Source of the DNA: Campylobacterota bacterium
Lineage (GTDB): Bacteria; Campylobacterota; Campylobacteria; Campylobacterales; Sulfurovaceae
Length of the DNA: 14,109 bases
Assembly: GCA_022600655.1 (NCBI GenBank)
Contig: JAHZJZ010000318.1
Coordinates: 1 to 14,109 of the forward strand
Direction of reading: 5' to 3'
Shown in pieces: positions 7,036 through 13,377 of the stretch; within the stretch, counting starts at the first letter, position 1, and each line of letters begins with the position of its first letter. The position numbers and the translations under genes are program-made. The notes under the pieces are model-generated. The model saw only the letters and a list, made by a program, of their open reading frames with translations. It had not been told where the DNA came from and did no database searches.

Positions 7036-8289
7036 ATGAAAACAACAAATTCAAATTCAAGAAGAGACTTTATGAAGTTTGTGGGGCTTAGCTCTTTGGT
7101 AGCCATTACCCCTACCGTAAGTAGTGCTGCGACGATTCCTCATATTGTCGTAGTAGGTGGAGGATTTGCAGGGGCAACCTGTGCTAAGTACCTTAAAATG
7201 TGGGGTGGGAGTAGTGTTGATGTAACGATTATAGAACCAAATGCTACTTATGTATCACCAATTCTTAGTAATTTGGTACTTAATGGACAAAAGACAACAT
7301 CTAACTTATCATTTACCTATGGGTCGTATAGTAGTAAATATGGAATCAATATGGTTCACAGTACCGTAAACGCTGTTGATAAAACCAACCAAAGCCTTAC
7401 TTTAGCGAATGGGAACAGTGTTAAGTATGATAAGTTAGTATTGGCTCCAGGTATAGACTTTATCAAAACCAATGAGTATGACATCGCCAAAATTCCTCAC
7501 GCATGGAAAGCAGGAGAGCAGACCAACTTACTCAAAGCACAGATTGACGCTATGAAAGATGGCGATACCTTTACCATGACCATTCCCGCAGCTCCATACC
7601 GTTGTCCTCCTGGACCTTATGAGAGAGCCTGTGTAGTAGCTGATTATCTAAAAAATACCAAAGGGTACAGCAACTGTAAAGTAGTGGTATTGGATGCCAA
7701 TGCAAAGATTATTGTAGAAGAGGAAACTTTTGCTACAACCTTTGCCAATTATGGGGTAGATTACCGACCAAGTACCACCGTAACCCATGTTGATGACACT
7801 ACCAAAACTGTTAGCTATACGGAAGGTGGGACATCTAAAACATTAAGTTCAACCGTTTTAAATGTTATACCAAACCAAAAAGCAGCCCCTATTATCTTTA
7901 CAGCAGGAGTGAACTCAGGAAATTGGGCTCCGATTAATCCATTGAGTTATGAATCAGTTGTTGCGAGTGGTATCTATATTATCGGAGATTCACAAGCTAC
8001 AGGACAACCAAAAGCTGGACACATTGGAAACTCTGAAGCTAAGGTCTGTGCTGATGCAATTTTACGAACCCTAAGTGGGGTTGCACTATACGCTTCACCA
8101 AAGACCAATTCTGCTTGTTACAGCCCAACCTCAGCGACAGAAGCTTCATGGTTAACAGGGGTGTTTAAATACGATACAGGAACTCAAACCATGGTTGCTG
8201 CCAATACAGCAGCAGGAGGTCCATCGACTTCTAACTATGGTAAAATGTTTTTATGGTCTGGGAATCTTTTTGCGGATACCTTTTCATAA
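7036..8289 (+). CDS. fccB: Flavocytochrome c sulfide dehydrogenase, flavoprotein subunit
   Basis: The product is an FAD-dependent enzyme of about 417 residues that oxidises sulfide to sulfur/polysulfide in the periplasm and passes electrons to cytochrome c. An N-terminal Tat signal (RRDFMKFVG) is followed by the dinucleotide fold VVVGGGFAGATCAKYL, the family block IPHAWKAGEQT, YRCPPGPYERA with active-site Cys190, YIIGDSQATGQPKAG, and the second redox Cys361 in NSACYSP; it ends DTFS, close to the family's DTFG. The Cys that binds FAD covalently in Allochromatium FccB (TCYLSN) is replaced here by Pro (SPILSN), so flavin is probably non-covalent. I start it at 7036 because AGGAG (7024-7028) is spaced 7 nt upstream and the Tat motif follows; an in-frame ATG at 7015 lies inside the previous gene. 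It is co-transcribed with the cytochrome lipoprotein. Confidence 0.93.
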   Translation: MKTTNSNSRRDFMKFVGLSSLVAITPTVSSAATIPHIVVVGGGFAGATCAKYLKMWGGSSVDVTIIEPNATYVSPILSNLVLNGQKTTSNLSFTYGSYSSKYGINMVHSTVNAVDKTNQSLTLANGNSVKYDKLVLAPGIDFIKTNEYDIAKIPHAWKAGEQTNLLKAQIDAMKDGDTFTMTIPAAPYRCPPGPYERACVVADYLKNTKGYSNCKVVVLDANAKIIVEEETFATTFANYGVDYRPSTTVTHVDDTTKTVSYTEGGTSKTLSSTVLNVIPNQKAAPIIFTAGVNSGNWAPINPLSYESVVASGIYIIGDSQATGQPKAGHIGNSEAKVCADAILRTLSGVALYASPKTNSACYSPTSATEASWLTGVFKYDTGTQTMVAANTAAGGPSTSNYGKMFLWSGNLFADTFS

Positions 8290-8297
8290 AATAATAT

Positions 8298-8372
8298 TGT
8301 AGCGTGGCGTTTTCTAACCCACGATGAACGGATATAAACTATCTTTCGTGGGCAAGAATGCACCACGCTACA
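8298..8372. repeat. REP doublet (REPIN-like palindromic element)
   Basis: Two inverted 27 nt arms (8298-8324 and 8346-8372) flank a 21 nt spacer; the outer 10 bp (TGTAGCGTGG) are perfectly complementary. Each arm read inward starts with GTAG and forms its own hairpin: CGTGG, one unpaired base, three pairs, loop TTCT, three pairs, CCACG. The three inner pairs are GTT/AAC in the left arm and GCA/TGC in the right arm, so both sides of the stem changed together while pairing was kept. GTAG plus a bulged hairpin, in inverted pairs, is the form of REP sequences mobilised by RAYT (TnpA-REP) transposases. It lies 9 bp after the fccB stop and may also end transcription. No RAYT gene is in the window. 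Confidence 0.72.
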
Positions 8373-8429
8373 GGAAGAAGTGTAAAGCACTTATGAAACA
8401 TACCAAAACACCTAAGCCAATTTTCCATT

Positions 8430-8450
8430 TTTTTAAGTAGTATGCAAAAA
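8430..8450 (+). promoter_or_regulatory. Motif shared with the fcc promoter region; possible promoter
   Basis: This 21 bp stretch, TTTTTAAGTAGTAT then one variable base then CAAAAA, matches 5876-5896 at 20 of 21 positions. In this copy TAGTAT (8438-8443) could be a -10 box, giving a leader of about 20 nt with the AAAGGA site (8457-8462) before the ATG at 8471. In the other copy it lies just upstream of the TTCATA operator. Confidence 0.35.
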
Positions 8451-8470
8451 AATTAAAAAGGAAAATAGAG

Positions 8471-8923
8471 ATGAAAATCTTACTAACCACACTACTACTC
8501 CTAAGCTCACTTTATGCCGAACTAAAAATAGGTGAGAACTTTCCAAAACTAACATTAGTTGACCAGTTTGATAAAAAGGTAGAACTACCAACCCAAGGTA
8601 CTTTAACACTGATTATTTCATTTGAAAAAGATGTCTCAGCCGACATCAAAGATTTTTTAAATACCAAAAATACCAACTTTCTAAGTGACAATAACATTAC
8701 TTATATCTCTGATATTAGTGGTATGCCTACTTTTGTTACCAACTGGTTCGCTCTTCCTAAGATGAAAAAATTTGATTTTAAAGTGGCACTAATTTATGAT
8801 GAAGATGAAGGGAAAAAGTTAAATCGTGAAGAGAAGAGAGTTACGATTATGACTTTGAAAGACAATAATATAACAACTATAGATTTTATACCATCCAAAG
8901 AGCTACAGAATATTTTTAAATAA
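8471..8923 (+). CDS. Periplasmic thioredoxin-fold-like protein without cysteines
   Basis: The product is 150 residues with a clear signal peptide (residues 1-16, LLTTLLLLSSLYA). The mature N-terminus LKIGENFPKLTLVDQFDKKVELP has the opening of peroxiredoxin/TlpA-type thioredoxin folds, followed by a hydrophobic strand (TLTLIISFEKD) and a cis-Pro-like GMPTF segment. There is no Cys at all, so it cannot act as a thiol reductase. Similar short proteins occur in Campylobacterota under vague labels; I do not know a function. It lies downstream of fccB, separated by a REP doublet, and shares a 21 bp upstream motif with the fcc operon, which may mean shared expression. Its ribosome site AAAGGA is 8 nt before the ATG. 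The gene ends at a hairpin terminator shared with the converging EF-hand gene. Confidence 0.7.
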   Translation: MKILLTTLLLLSSLYAELKIGENFPKLTLVDQFDKKVELPTQGTLTLIISFEKDVSADIKDFLNTKNTNFLSDNNITYISDISGMPTFVTNWFALPKMKKFDFKVALIYDEDEGKKLNREEKRVTIMTLKDNNITTIDFIPSKELQNIFK

Positions 8924-8939
8924 GTGAGTATCCACGCAA

Positions 8940-8964
8940 AGAGACAGTTTCAAAAACTGTCCCT
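8940..8964. terminator. Bidirectional hairpin terminator
   Basis: AGAGACAGTTT (8940-8950) and AAACTGTCCCT (8954-8964) pair over 11 bp with one G-U pair and a 3 nt loop. It lies between two convergent genes (stops at 8923 and 8974). Only short T runs flank it on either strand, so its efficiency is uncertain. Confidence 0.7.
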
Positions 8965-8973
8965 CTATAATAG

Positions 8974-9540
8974 TTATGGGCGACCAGTACCCATTCCTTG
9001 TCCCGTACCTTGCCCTTGTCCTTTCCCCATTTGACCACGACCCATGCCTTGACCACCTTGACCGTTATTACCATTAACACGATTTTCCACCTGTGTGGTT
9101 TGATGTGACTGAAACTCTGTAGCATCTACAGAACCATCCCCATTGCTATCAATGCTTTCAAATGCTGGAGCAGTTCCTGCATTTCTCAATGCTTTACCAT
9201 CTTCTGCATTTTGAGCCATTCTATTGGCTCTAGCCGTCTCTAACTCTGTTTGACTAATCTTACCATCACCATCTGCATCAAAATCTTCAAATGTTGGCTG
9301 ATTAGCCCCTGCTTTTCCTTGTCCACCCATACCTACACCTTGTCTCGAATCTCTAAAAGCTGCTTGTTCTTCAGCTGTCATTGTTGCAACACGACTCTGC
9401 ATCTCTGCTCTAAAGTCTGCTCTATCTTCAACAGCTACTGTACCTCTCATATCAATAAGTTCCTCTGTTGTTAGTTGTGAAAAATCTGCTGCCATTAAAC
9501 CTATGGTTAAAAATCCTATTGTTAAAACTGTTTTTTTCAT
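8974..9540 (-). CDS. Secreted EF-hand protein with Gly/Gln-rich tail
   Basis: The product is 188 residues. A signal peptide (1-18, ending LMAAD) precedes a helical region (FSQLTTEELIDMRG through MTAEEQAAFRDSRQG, about 20-68) resembling the DUF1104 proteins of this phylum. Two canonical EF-hand loops follow: DADGDGKISQTE (88-99) and DSNGDGSVDATE (131-142), each with Asp/Asn ligands at 1, 3 and 5, Gly at 6 and Glu at 12. The tail from about 157 is almost entirely Gly, Gln, Met, Lys and Arg (GKGQGQG, GQGMG), and a shorter similar stretch lies at 66-80. It should bind calcium in the periplasm or outside the cell. The ribosome site AAGGAT is 5 nt before the ATG. It has its own GTAACA-type promoter and is a predicted member of the RR2 regulon. 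Confidence 0.85.
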   Translation of the reverse strand: MKKTVLTIGFLTIGLMAADFSQLTTEELIDMRGTVAVEDRADFRAEMQSRVATMTAEEQAAFRDSRQGVGMGGQGKAGANQPTFEDFDADGDGKISQTELETARANRMAQNAEDGKALRNAGTAPAFESIDSNGDGSVDATEFQSHQTTQVENRVNGNNGQGGQGMGRGQMGKGQGQGTGQGMGTGRP

Positions 9541-9599
9541 AATTTATCCTTTTTAGAAAGTTGTTCTAAATGCTGATTTTTCAGCTTTTAGCTTATGTA

Positions 9600-9631
9600 A
9601 TAATAACTTAGATTTGTTACTTGATTGTTAC
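9600..9631 (-). promoter_or_regulatory. Predicted RR2-type promoter of the EF-hand gene
   Basis: Plus-strand TGTTAC occurs at 9615-9620 and 9626-9631, so the minus strand reads GTAACAATCAAGTAACA, two identical hexamers 11 bp apart. Nine bases further along the minus strand is TATTAT (9605-9600), five of six -10 bases. The predicted start is near 9593, giving a 53 nt leader. The distal hexamer begins only 7 bp after the stop codon of the preceding gene. Confidence 0.65.
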
Positions 9632-9637
9632 CTATAT

Positions 9638-10531
9638 CTACTGAAAATAGATACCTAATCCCAATGAGAAAGTATGATCATAAGAGAAATCATCTAAGGC
9701 ATAACTATAGGCTACTGTAGCAAAAACATTGTTGCTAAATTTATAACTGTTAAACCAAGAGAGACCCTGTTCTGCATCTACATCGGGGTAGATAGAACCT
9801 GTATGATTATAGGAGAGTGCCGTGTACCATGAGTTGTTCAAGGCATAACCAGTTCCTATAGAAAAAGCCGAATAATCCTCATAGTCTATATCTTTACTAT
9901 CGCCACTTAAGGTATGTCCATAATAGAGAAATATATCCTGTTTAGAATTCAAAAGATAATTGTAGTTAAGCGAAGCGAAATAGTCGTTGTCTCGCGAAGC
10001 AACACTCTGTTCCGTGGTTACATACTGGCTCAAACGACCTTGTCCTTGTCCTTTTCCTCCTGCTCTTGTAGTTGTTGTAGATTGACTATCATCAACAATC
10101 TTACTACCAATAGAGAGTTTTAGTGTACTGCTAGGCAACGCAAAGAAATAACCTGTCGCGACATAAATATCATTATCACTATAGGAGTTGTCTTCTATGT
10201 AGCTGTTATTGGTGGTAGTTTGAGCGTTAGAGATAGAGACATCCCAATCACGATAGCGATAATTGGCATAGAGATTCAGAGAGTTTTCACTATCATACAC
10301 CTCATCGGTACGTATATCACTACCTACTTTAAAGGTTAATCTACCCCAATAGTTACTGGAAGCCGTTGCTTTTTCCCTGTTTGAACAACCGTTTTTATTG
10401 ACCAACTCATCAAAAGGGGTATTGGGGCAGAGGTCAGCACTATCCTCTACACCATCAATGTCATTATCTTGATAAGCCATAACAGCACTTGAGAGAAATA
10501 ACAAAATTAGCATTATGGTTGTATATTTCAT
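9638..10531 (-). CDS. Outer-membrane beta-barrel protein with N-terminal thrombospondin type 3 repeat
   Basis: The product is 297 residues with a signal peptide ending at about residue 19 (SSAVMA). Directly after it comes one calcium-binding TSP3-type repeat, DNDIDGVEDSADLCPNTP (about 22-39), plus a second Cys at 49 that could pair with Cys35. The rest (about 60-297) is a run of amphipathic strands rich in Tyr, Ser and Asn ending LGLGIYFQ, typical of an 8-12 strand barrel. A long loop at about 150-181 holds GGKGQGQGRLSQ; the heptapeptide GKGQGQG also occurs in the EF-hand protein downstream. It is unlike OmpA in that no peptidoglycan-binding domain follows. The ribosome site AAAGGAT is about 7 nt before the ATG. 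It has its own GTAACA-type promoter. Function unknown; barrel and localisation likely. Confidence 0.75.
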   Translation of the reverse strand: MKYTTIMLILLFLSSAVMAYQDNDIDGVEDSADLCPNTPFDELVNKNGCSNREKATASSNYWGRLTFKVGSDIRTDEVYDSENSLNLYANYRYRDWDVSISNAQTTTNNSYIEDNSYSDNDIYVATGYFFALPSSTLKLSIGSKIVDDSQSTTTTRAGGKGQGQGRLSQYVTTEQSVASRDNDYFASLNYNYLLNSKQDIFLYYGHTLSGDSKDIDYEDYSAFSIGTGYALNNSWYTALSYNHTGSIYPDVDAEQGLSWFNSYKFSNNVFATVAYSYALDDFSYDHTFSLGLGIYFQ

Positions 10532-10566
10532 GATTGTAATCCTTTACATATAATATAGCACCTTAT

Positions 10567-10596
10567 AGTATAGTCTTTTTGTTACTTAAGTGTTAA
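10567..10596 (-). promoter_or_regulatory. Predicted RR2-type promoter of the barrel gene
   Basis: Plus-strand TGTTAC (10580-10585) and TGTTAA (10591-10596) are 11 bp apart; the minus strand reads TTAACACTTAAGTAACA. A -10 candidate follows as TATACT (10572-10567, 7 bp gap) or TACTAT (10570-10565, 9 bp gap as in the sister promoters). The leader to the ATG at 10531 would be about 25-30 nt. Confidence 0.6.
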
Positions 10597-10631
10597 TAAT
10601 ATGTGAATTATTTATAGATATGTTAAGGAGA

Positions 10632-10654
10632 AAGGGTACAAAGGTTATACCCTT
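10632..10654 (-). terminator. Possible hairpin terminator after the DUF2202 gene
   Basis: AAGGGTA (10632-10638) and TACCCTT (10648-10654) form a 7 bp stem with a 9 nt loop, 18 bp past the DUF2202 stop. On the minus strand it is followed by TTTCTCCTT, a poor T tract, so termination is likely to be partial. Confidence 0.4.
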
Positions 10655-10671
10655 CTAAATTTGTTTTAAAC

Positions 10672-11310
10672 TTACTGTCTGGCTAACTGTCGAGTAAATG
10701 CATTAAGATGTTTATAACTACCTTTTAAAAGATTTTCATAAACCATCTCAAGGTCAGCAGGAACTTCAGCTTCAAGAATCTCTTCCAAGTCTGCAATATC
10801 TGTCTCTTCAACCAATACACCCACTTCAAGAGCATCAACTAAAGAGCTACTACCTTTAGCTATCAATGTATCATAGAGTGCTTGAAGCTCTTCATCTTCA
10901 AAACTACCTACCGTATCAAGTGTTGTTGGTGACTCCAAAGAGTATCTATCTAAGAGAGATTGGATTGCATCCATATGTTTCTGTTCCGAACGAGCAATAT
11001 TTCTAAAGACTCTTGTACCCCACATCTCATAAAGATACGCATAAACATCACGAGCAACTTTTTCCTCTTCTATCATAAAGAGTAGTCCCTCTTTTTGCAC
11101 ATCACTTAAGTCACTAAGTGGAATGTCTACAATGGCAGTAACATCTCCATTCAATTGACTATTTTGAGCCTGTCCACGATTCATAGAGACAGATTTTCCA
11201 CCTTTGTTTCCTACACCTGCATTGCTATTACCATTCATTCCTCTAGCACTACCTATCACACTCAATAAAGCTACCACTGTTGAGATTATAATTGTCTGTT
11301 TTAACATCAT
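10672..11310 (-). CDS. DUF2202 ferritin-like protein, exported
   Basis: The product is 212 residues. An export signal (residues 1-23, TIIISTVVALLSVIGSARG) is followed by a Gly/Asn/Gln/Lys-rich linker (about 24-54: NGNSNAGVGNKGGKSVSMNRG). The DUF2202 ferritin-like domain runs from 64 to 212: EEEKVARDVYAYL (81-93), RSEQKHMDAI (Glu109, His112), VEETDIADLEE (168-177) and GSYKHLNAF (His201). These Glu and ExxH positions are the expected di-metal ligands of a four-helix bundle, so an iron-handling or oxidase-like role is plausible, though no enzyme activity is established for the family that I know of. Two adjacent ATGs (11310, 11307) follow an AAGGAT site; the second has better spacing. It has its own GTAACA-type promoter right after the HK2 stop, with no terminator between, so read-through from the RR2/HK2 operon is also likely. 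Confidence 0.88.
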   Translation of the reverse strand: MMLKQTIIISTVVALLSVIGSARGMNGNSNAGVGNKGGKSVSMNRGQAQNSQLNGDVTAIVDIPLSDLSDVQKEGLLFMIEEEKVARDVYAYLYEMWGTRVFRNIARSEQKHMDAIQSLLDRYSLESPTTLDTVGSFEDEELQALYDTLIAKGSSSLVDALEVGVLVEETDIADLEEILEAEVPADLEMVYENLLKGSYKHLNAFTRQLARQ

Positions 11311-11335
11311 CTATCCTTTAAGTTTTGATAATTAA

Positions 11336-11367
11336 AGTATAGGATAGCTTTGTTACTTAAGTGTTAC
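11336..11367 (-). promoter_or_regulatory. Predicted RR2-type promoter of the DUF2202 gene
   Basis: Plus-strand TGTTAC at 11351-11356 and again at 11362-11367 gives the minus-strand operator GTAACACTTAAGTAACA, a perfect hexamer repeat with 11 bp period. After 9 bp comes TATACT (11341-11336), five of six -10 bases. The predicted start near 11329 gives a leader of about 20 nt. The distal hexamer lies 9 bp after the HK2 stop. Confidence 0.65.
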
Positions 11368-11375
11368 TTCATAAA

Positions 11376-12434
11376 TTAAATAAGGTCTAAATTATAAGGA
11401 AACAACAAAGAGACAGTTACCACCTCTTCCTCAACCTCCAAACTTTTTTCAATCCCCAACTCAACACAAAGCTTCTCTACAATATGTAGTCCAATTCCCA
11501 GCCCTCGGTCACCCTCTTTATAAAACCTATCAAAAACTTTTTCAGGTTTTTTGATGCCATAAGAGCTGTTGCTAATAGAGAGTCTATTCCCCTGCATTTT
11601 AATTTTAATAAAACCATTAGAGGTATTGTATTTACAGGCATTGCTTAACAAATTATAGAGTATTCGGCTTAGTGCATTTTTGTTGGAAGTGATGATTTGG
11701 TTTTCTACTTCAACTTGCCAGTTAAGATAGTCATAGAGTGTATTAAAAAACTGAACCTGCTCATTAACAGCCTCCTGTATAGAAAACTGCTCTTGTTCAA
11801 AAACATTCTCTTTGAGATAGACATCAAGGTTTTTATGTAACATTGAGATGGCATTAGCACTCTGGGCGATGCTCTCTACCTCTTCATTTTTCTCCATCAT
11901 CTTTAGATTAATAAGTATAGAAGTTATAGGAGTGTTGAGGTCATGGATAATATCTTTGATAAACTCTTCTAAAAGTAACAAAGCATTACGCAGAGGATGC
12001 AAAGCATAAAGTGCAAAAAGAAGTGAGATGATTATCGCCACCACAGTGAGCCATATAAATTGCCAAATAATGGTCTTTTTTATCTCATTTAAAAGTTTAT
12101 GATACTCTGATATGGGGTAAAAAATCTTTAATAAATCTTCTTGTTCTTCGGCTAAAGGTGTTAAAATATAGAGGTTCTCTTTCTCAAAATAGAGTTCATA
12201 TAGCCTATGGGCTTCGGTTTTAGGAACAATATCAATATCGAAACGTTTATCATCAAAAAAAAAGCTATAGTTCTTCATCTCTAAAAAAAGATGTTCACTT
12301 AGATGCTCCTCTTCTAACTTATAGTAGTTATAAAAAATAAAAGCCAAAAACAGCTCTATCACCACTAAAAAAAGGGAAAAACCCTTAATGAGTGACTCCT
12401 TTTCAGATAATCTGATAACCCACTCCTCGCACAT
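11376..12434 (-). CDS. Sensor histidine kinase (HK2), partner of RR2
   Basis: The product is up to 352 residues. Two membrane helices (about 17-36 and 122-145) enclose a small periplasmic domain of about 85 residues. The phosphoacceptor motif is FIKDIIHDLNTPITSI with His164; the N box is YNLLSNACKYN (Asn261, Asn265) and the G2 box GLGIGL (311-316). The G1 box is degenerate: SISNSSYGI stands where DxGxGI is usual, as in some ArsS-like Campylobacterota kinases. The ATG at 12434 overlaps RR2 by 32 bp and has only a weak ribosome site. A strong AAAAGGAG (12403-12396) lies 6 nt before an ATT codon (12389-12387, residue 16) that would give MKGFSLFLVVIELF, an ideal kinase N-terminus, so a rare ATT start is a real alternative. 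It is co-transcribed after RR2. Confidence 0.92.
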   Translation of the reverse strand: MCEEWVIRLSEKESLIKGFSLFLVVIELFLAFIFYNYYKLEEEHLSEHLFLEMKNYSFFFDDKRFDIDIVPKTEAHRLYELYFEKENLYILTPLAEEQEDLLKIFYPISEYHKLLNEIKKTIIWQFIWLTVVAIIISLLFALYALHPLRNALLLLEEFIKDIIHDLNTPITSILINLKMMEKNEEVESIAQSANAISMLHKNLDVYLKENVFEQEQFSIQEAVNEQVQFFNTLYDYLNWQVEVENQIITSNKNALSRILYNLLSNACKYNTSNGFIKIKMQGNRLSISNSSYGIKKPEKVFDRFYKEGDRGLGIGLHIVEKLCVELGIEKSLEVEEEVVTVSLLFPYNLDLI

Positions 12435-13032
12435 TTTTAATCTCTATATTTAACTGTTTTTTGAGCTTTGTTATATTGACACGCAAGGCTAAATCGGTGG
12501 GTTTTTCTAACAGCATTAAGAGTTCATTTTTTACCACAGGGTTGGGGTAGTTTTGAATCAATGAAATCAACAGACGTTTTTGAACCTCACCCATATTGAG
12601 TAGTTTTCTATCTTTTGTAATCTGATGAGTCTGTAAATCAATCTCAAAGGCTCTAAATTTTAACTGCTCTTTTAAAGTAGCTGTTTTGGCTTTAATGCGA
12701 ATCAACAACTCATCAGGGTCAAATGGTTTTTTAACATAATCATCAGCCCCTGCGATAAACCCTTGAGTCACAGAGCCAATATCAATCATCGCAGAGATAA
12801 TAATCGTCGGTGTAAAATCTTCAGCATTACGCAACTCACTTAACAAATCTACCCCACTAATCAAAGGCACATTGATATCAAAAAGGTAAAGAGCATAACG
12901 CCCCTCATAACTAAACTCCATCGCCTCTTCACCATTTTTTGCCCAATCAACTTCATACCCTTGTAAACTTAAGTACTTTACTAACGTTTTTGCTAAATTT
13001 GGGTCATCTTCTAATAACAGTAATCTACTCAC
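12403..13032 (-). CDS. OmpR-family response regulator (RR2)
   Basis: The product is a 209-residue transcription regulator. The receiver (1-120) has Glu8-Asp9-Asp10, phosphoacceptor Asp52 in LFDINVP, Ser80 and Lys102 in VKKPFDPDELL. The winged-helix domain (about 125-209) ends in the family signature NVRGVGYQII and is somewhat shorter than usual. It starts with GTG (13032-13030) whose G is shared with the TAG of the preceding gene; the site AGGAGGG five bases upstream supports that start. It is the natural binder of the tandem GTAACA repeats found at four promoters here, including the one that heads its own operon, because OmpR-type dimers bind direct repeats of 10-11 bp. The link to HK2 follows from adjacency and overlap; the operator assignment is inferred. 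Confidence 0.94.
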   Translation of the reverse strand: MSRLLLLEDDPNLAKTLVKYLSLQGYEVDWAKNGEEAMEFSYEGRYALYLFDINVPLISGVDLLSELRNAEDFTPTIIISAMIDIGSVTQGFIAGADDYVKKPFDPDELLIRIKAKTATLKEQLKFRAFEIDLQTHQITKDRKLLNMGEVQKRLLISLIQNYPNPVVKNELLMLLEKPTDLALRVNITKLKKQLNIEIKNVRGVGYQII

Positions 13033-13349
13033 TATTTCCCTCCTCGACCTTGTCCATTACCCATTCTATGTTGGGATTGATGTTGAGGATATTGTCTTCG
13101 TATATTTTGATTTTGTTGGCGTTTACCTTTAGCAAATGATGTTTGAAGTTCTTTTATAACTTGAACTCGACTCTCTTTATTCATCTGACGAAGTTGTAAC
13201 TTTAACTGATTCATCAAAACTCTTCGTTCAGAAGCTTTAGCTGTTTTTATGTTTACAATATGTGCTTGAATATCAAAAGGTTTAGGAGCTGTCTCCTCTG
13301 CTATTAAAGGTAAAAAAAGGAAAAGAGAAATTATAATATAACGTATCAT
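13032..13349 (-). CDS. Small basic periplasmic protein, CpxP-like in position
   Basis: The product is 105 residues. Signal peptide at 1-17 (IRYIIISLFLFLPLIAEE). The mature part is a charged helix (about 28-75: HIVNIKTAKASERRVLMNQL, then LQLRQMNKESRVQVIKELQ) followed by a basic, Gln/Arg/His-rich tail ending HRMGNGQGRGGK. I choose ATG 13349, not the in-frame ATG at 13379, because AAGGAG (13360-13355) is 5 nt upstream, the signal peptide begins there, and the predicted transcript starts near 13371. It is the first gene of an operon with RR2 and HK2. A small, basic, helical periplasmic protein beside an OmpR-type system recalls CpxP/Spy, which tune the Cpx kinase, but I see no LTxxQ motif, so the likeness is one of context. 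Confidence 0.72.
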   Translation of the reverse strand: MIRYIIISLFLFLPLIAEETAPKPFDIQAHIVNIKTAKASERRVLMNQLKLQLRQMNKESRVQVIKELQTSFAKGKRQQNQNIRRQYPQHQSQHRMGNGQGRGGK

Positions 13350-13377
13350 GAGAACTCCTTCTAAGTTATCTTTTCTC

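Noticed and set aside
8978..9062. Repetitive CCTTGTCC-like DNA at the end of the EF-hand gene as a tandem repeat element
   Set aside because: The repetition follows Gly/Gln codons in the low-complexity tail and has no fixed unit length.
9635..9653. TATCTA/TAGATA hairpin at the end of the barrel gene as terminator
   Set aside because: Only 6 AT-rich pairs, overlaps the stop codon and has no T tract.
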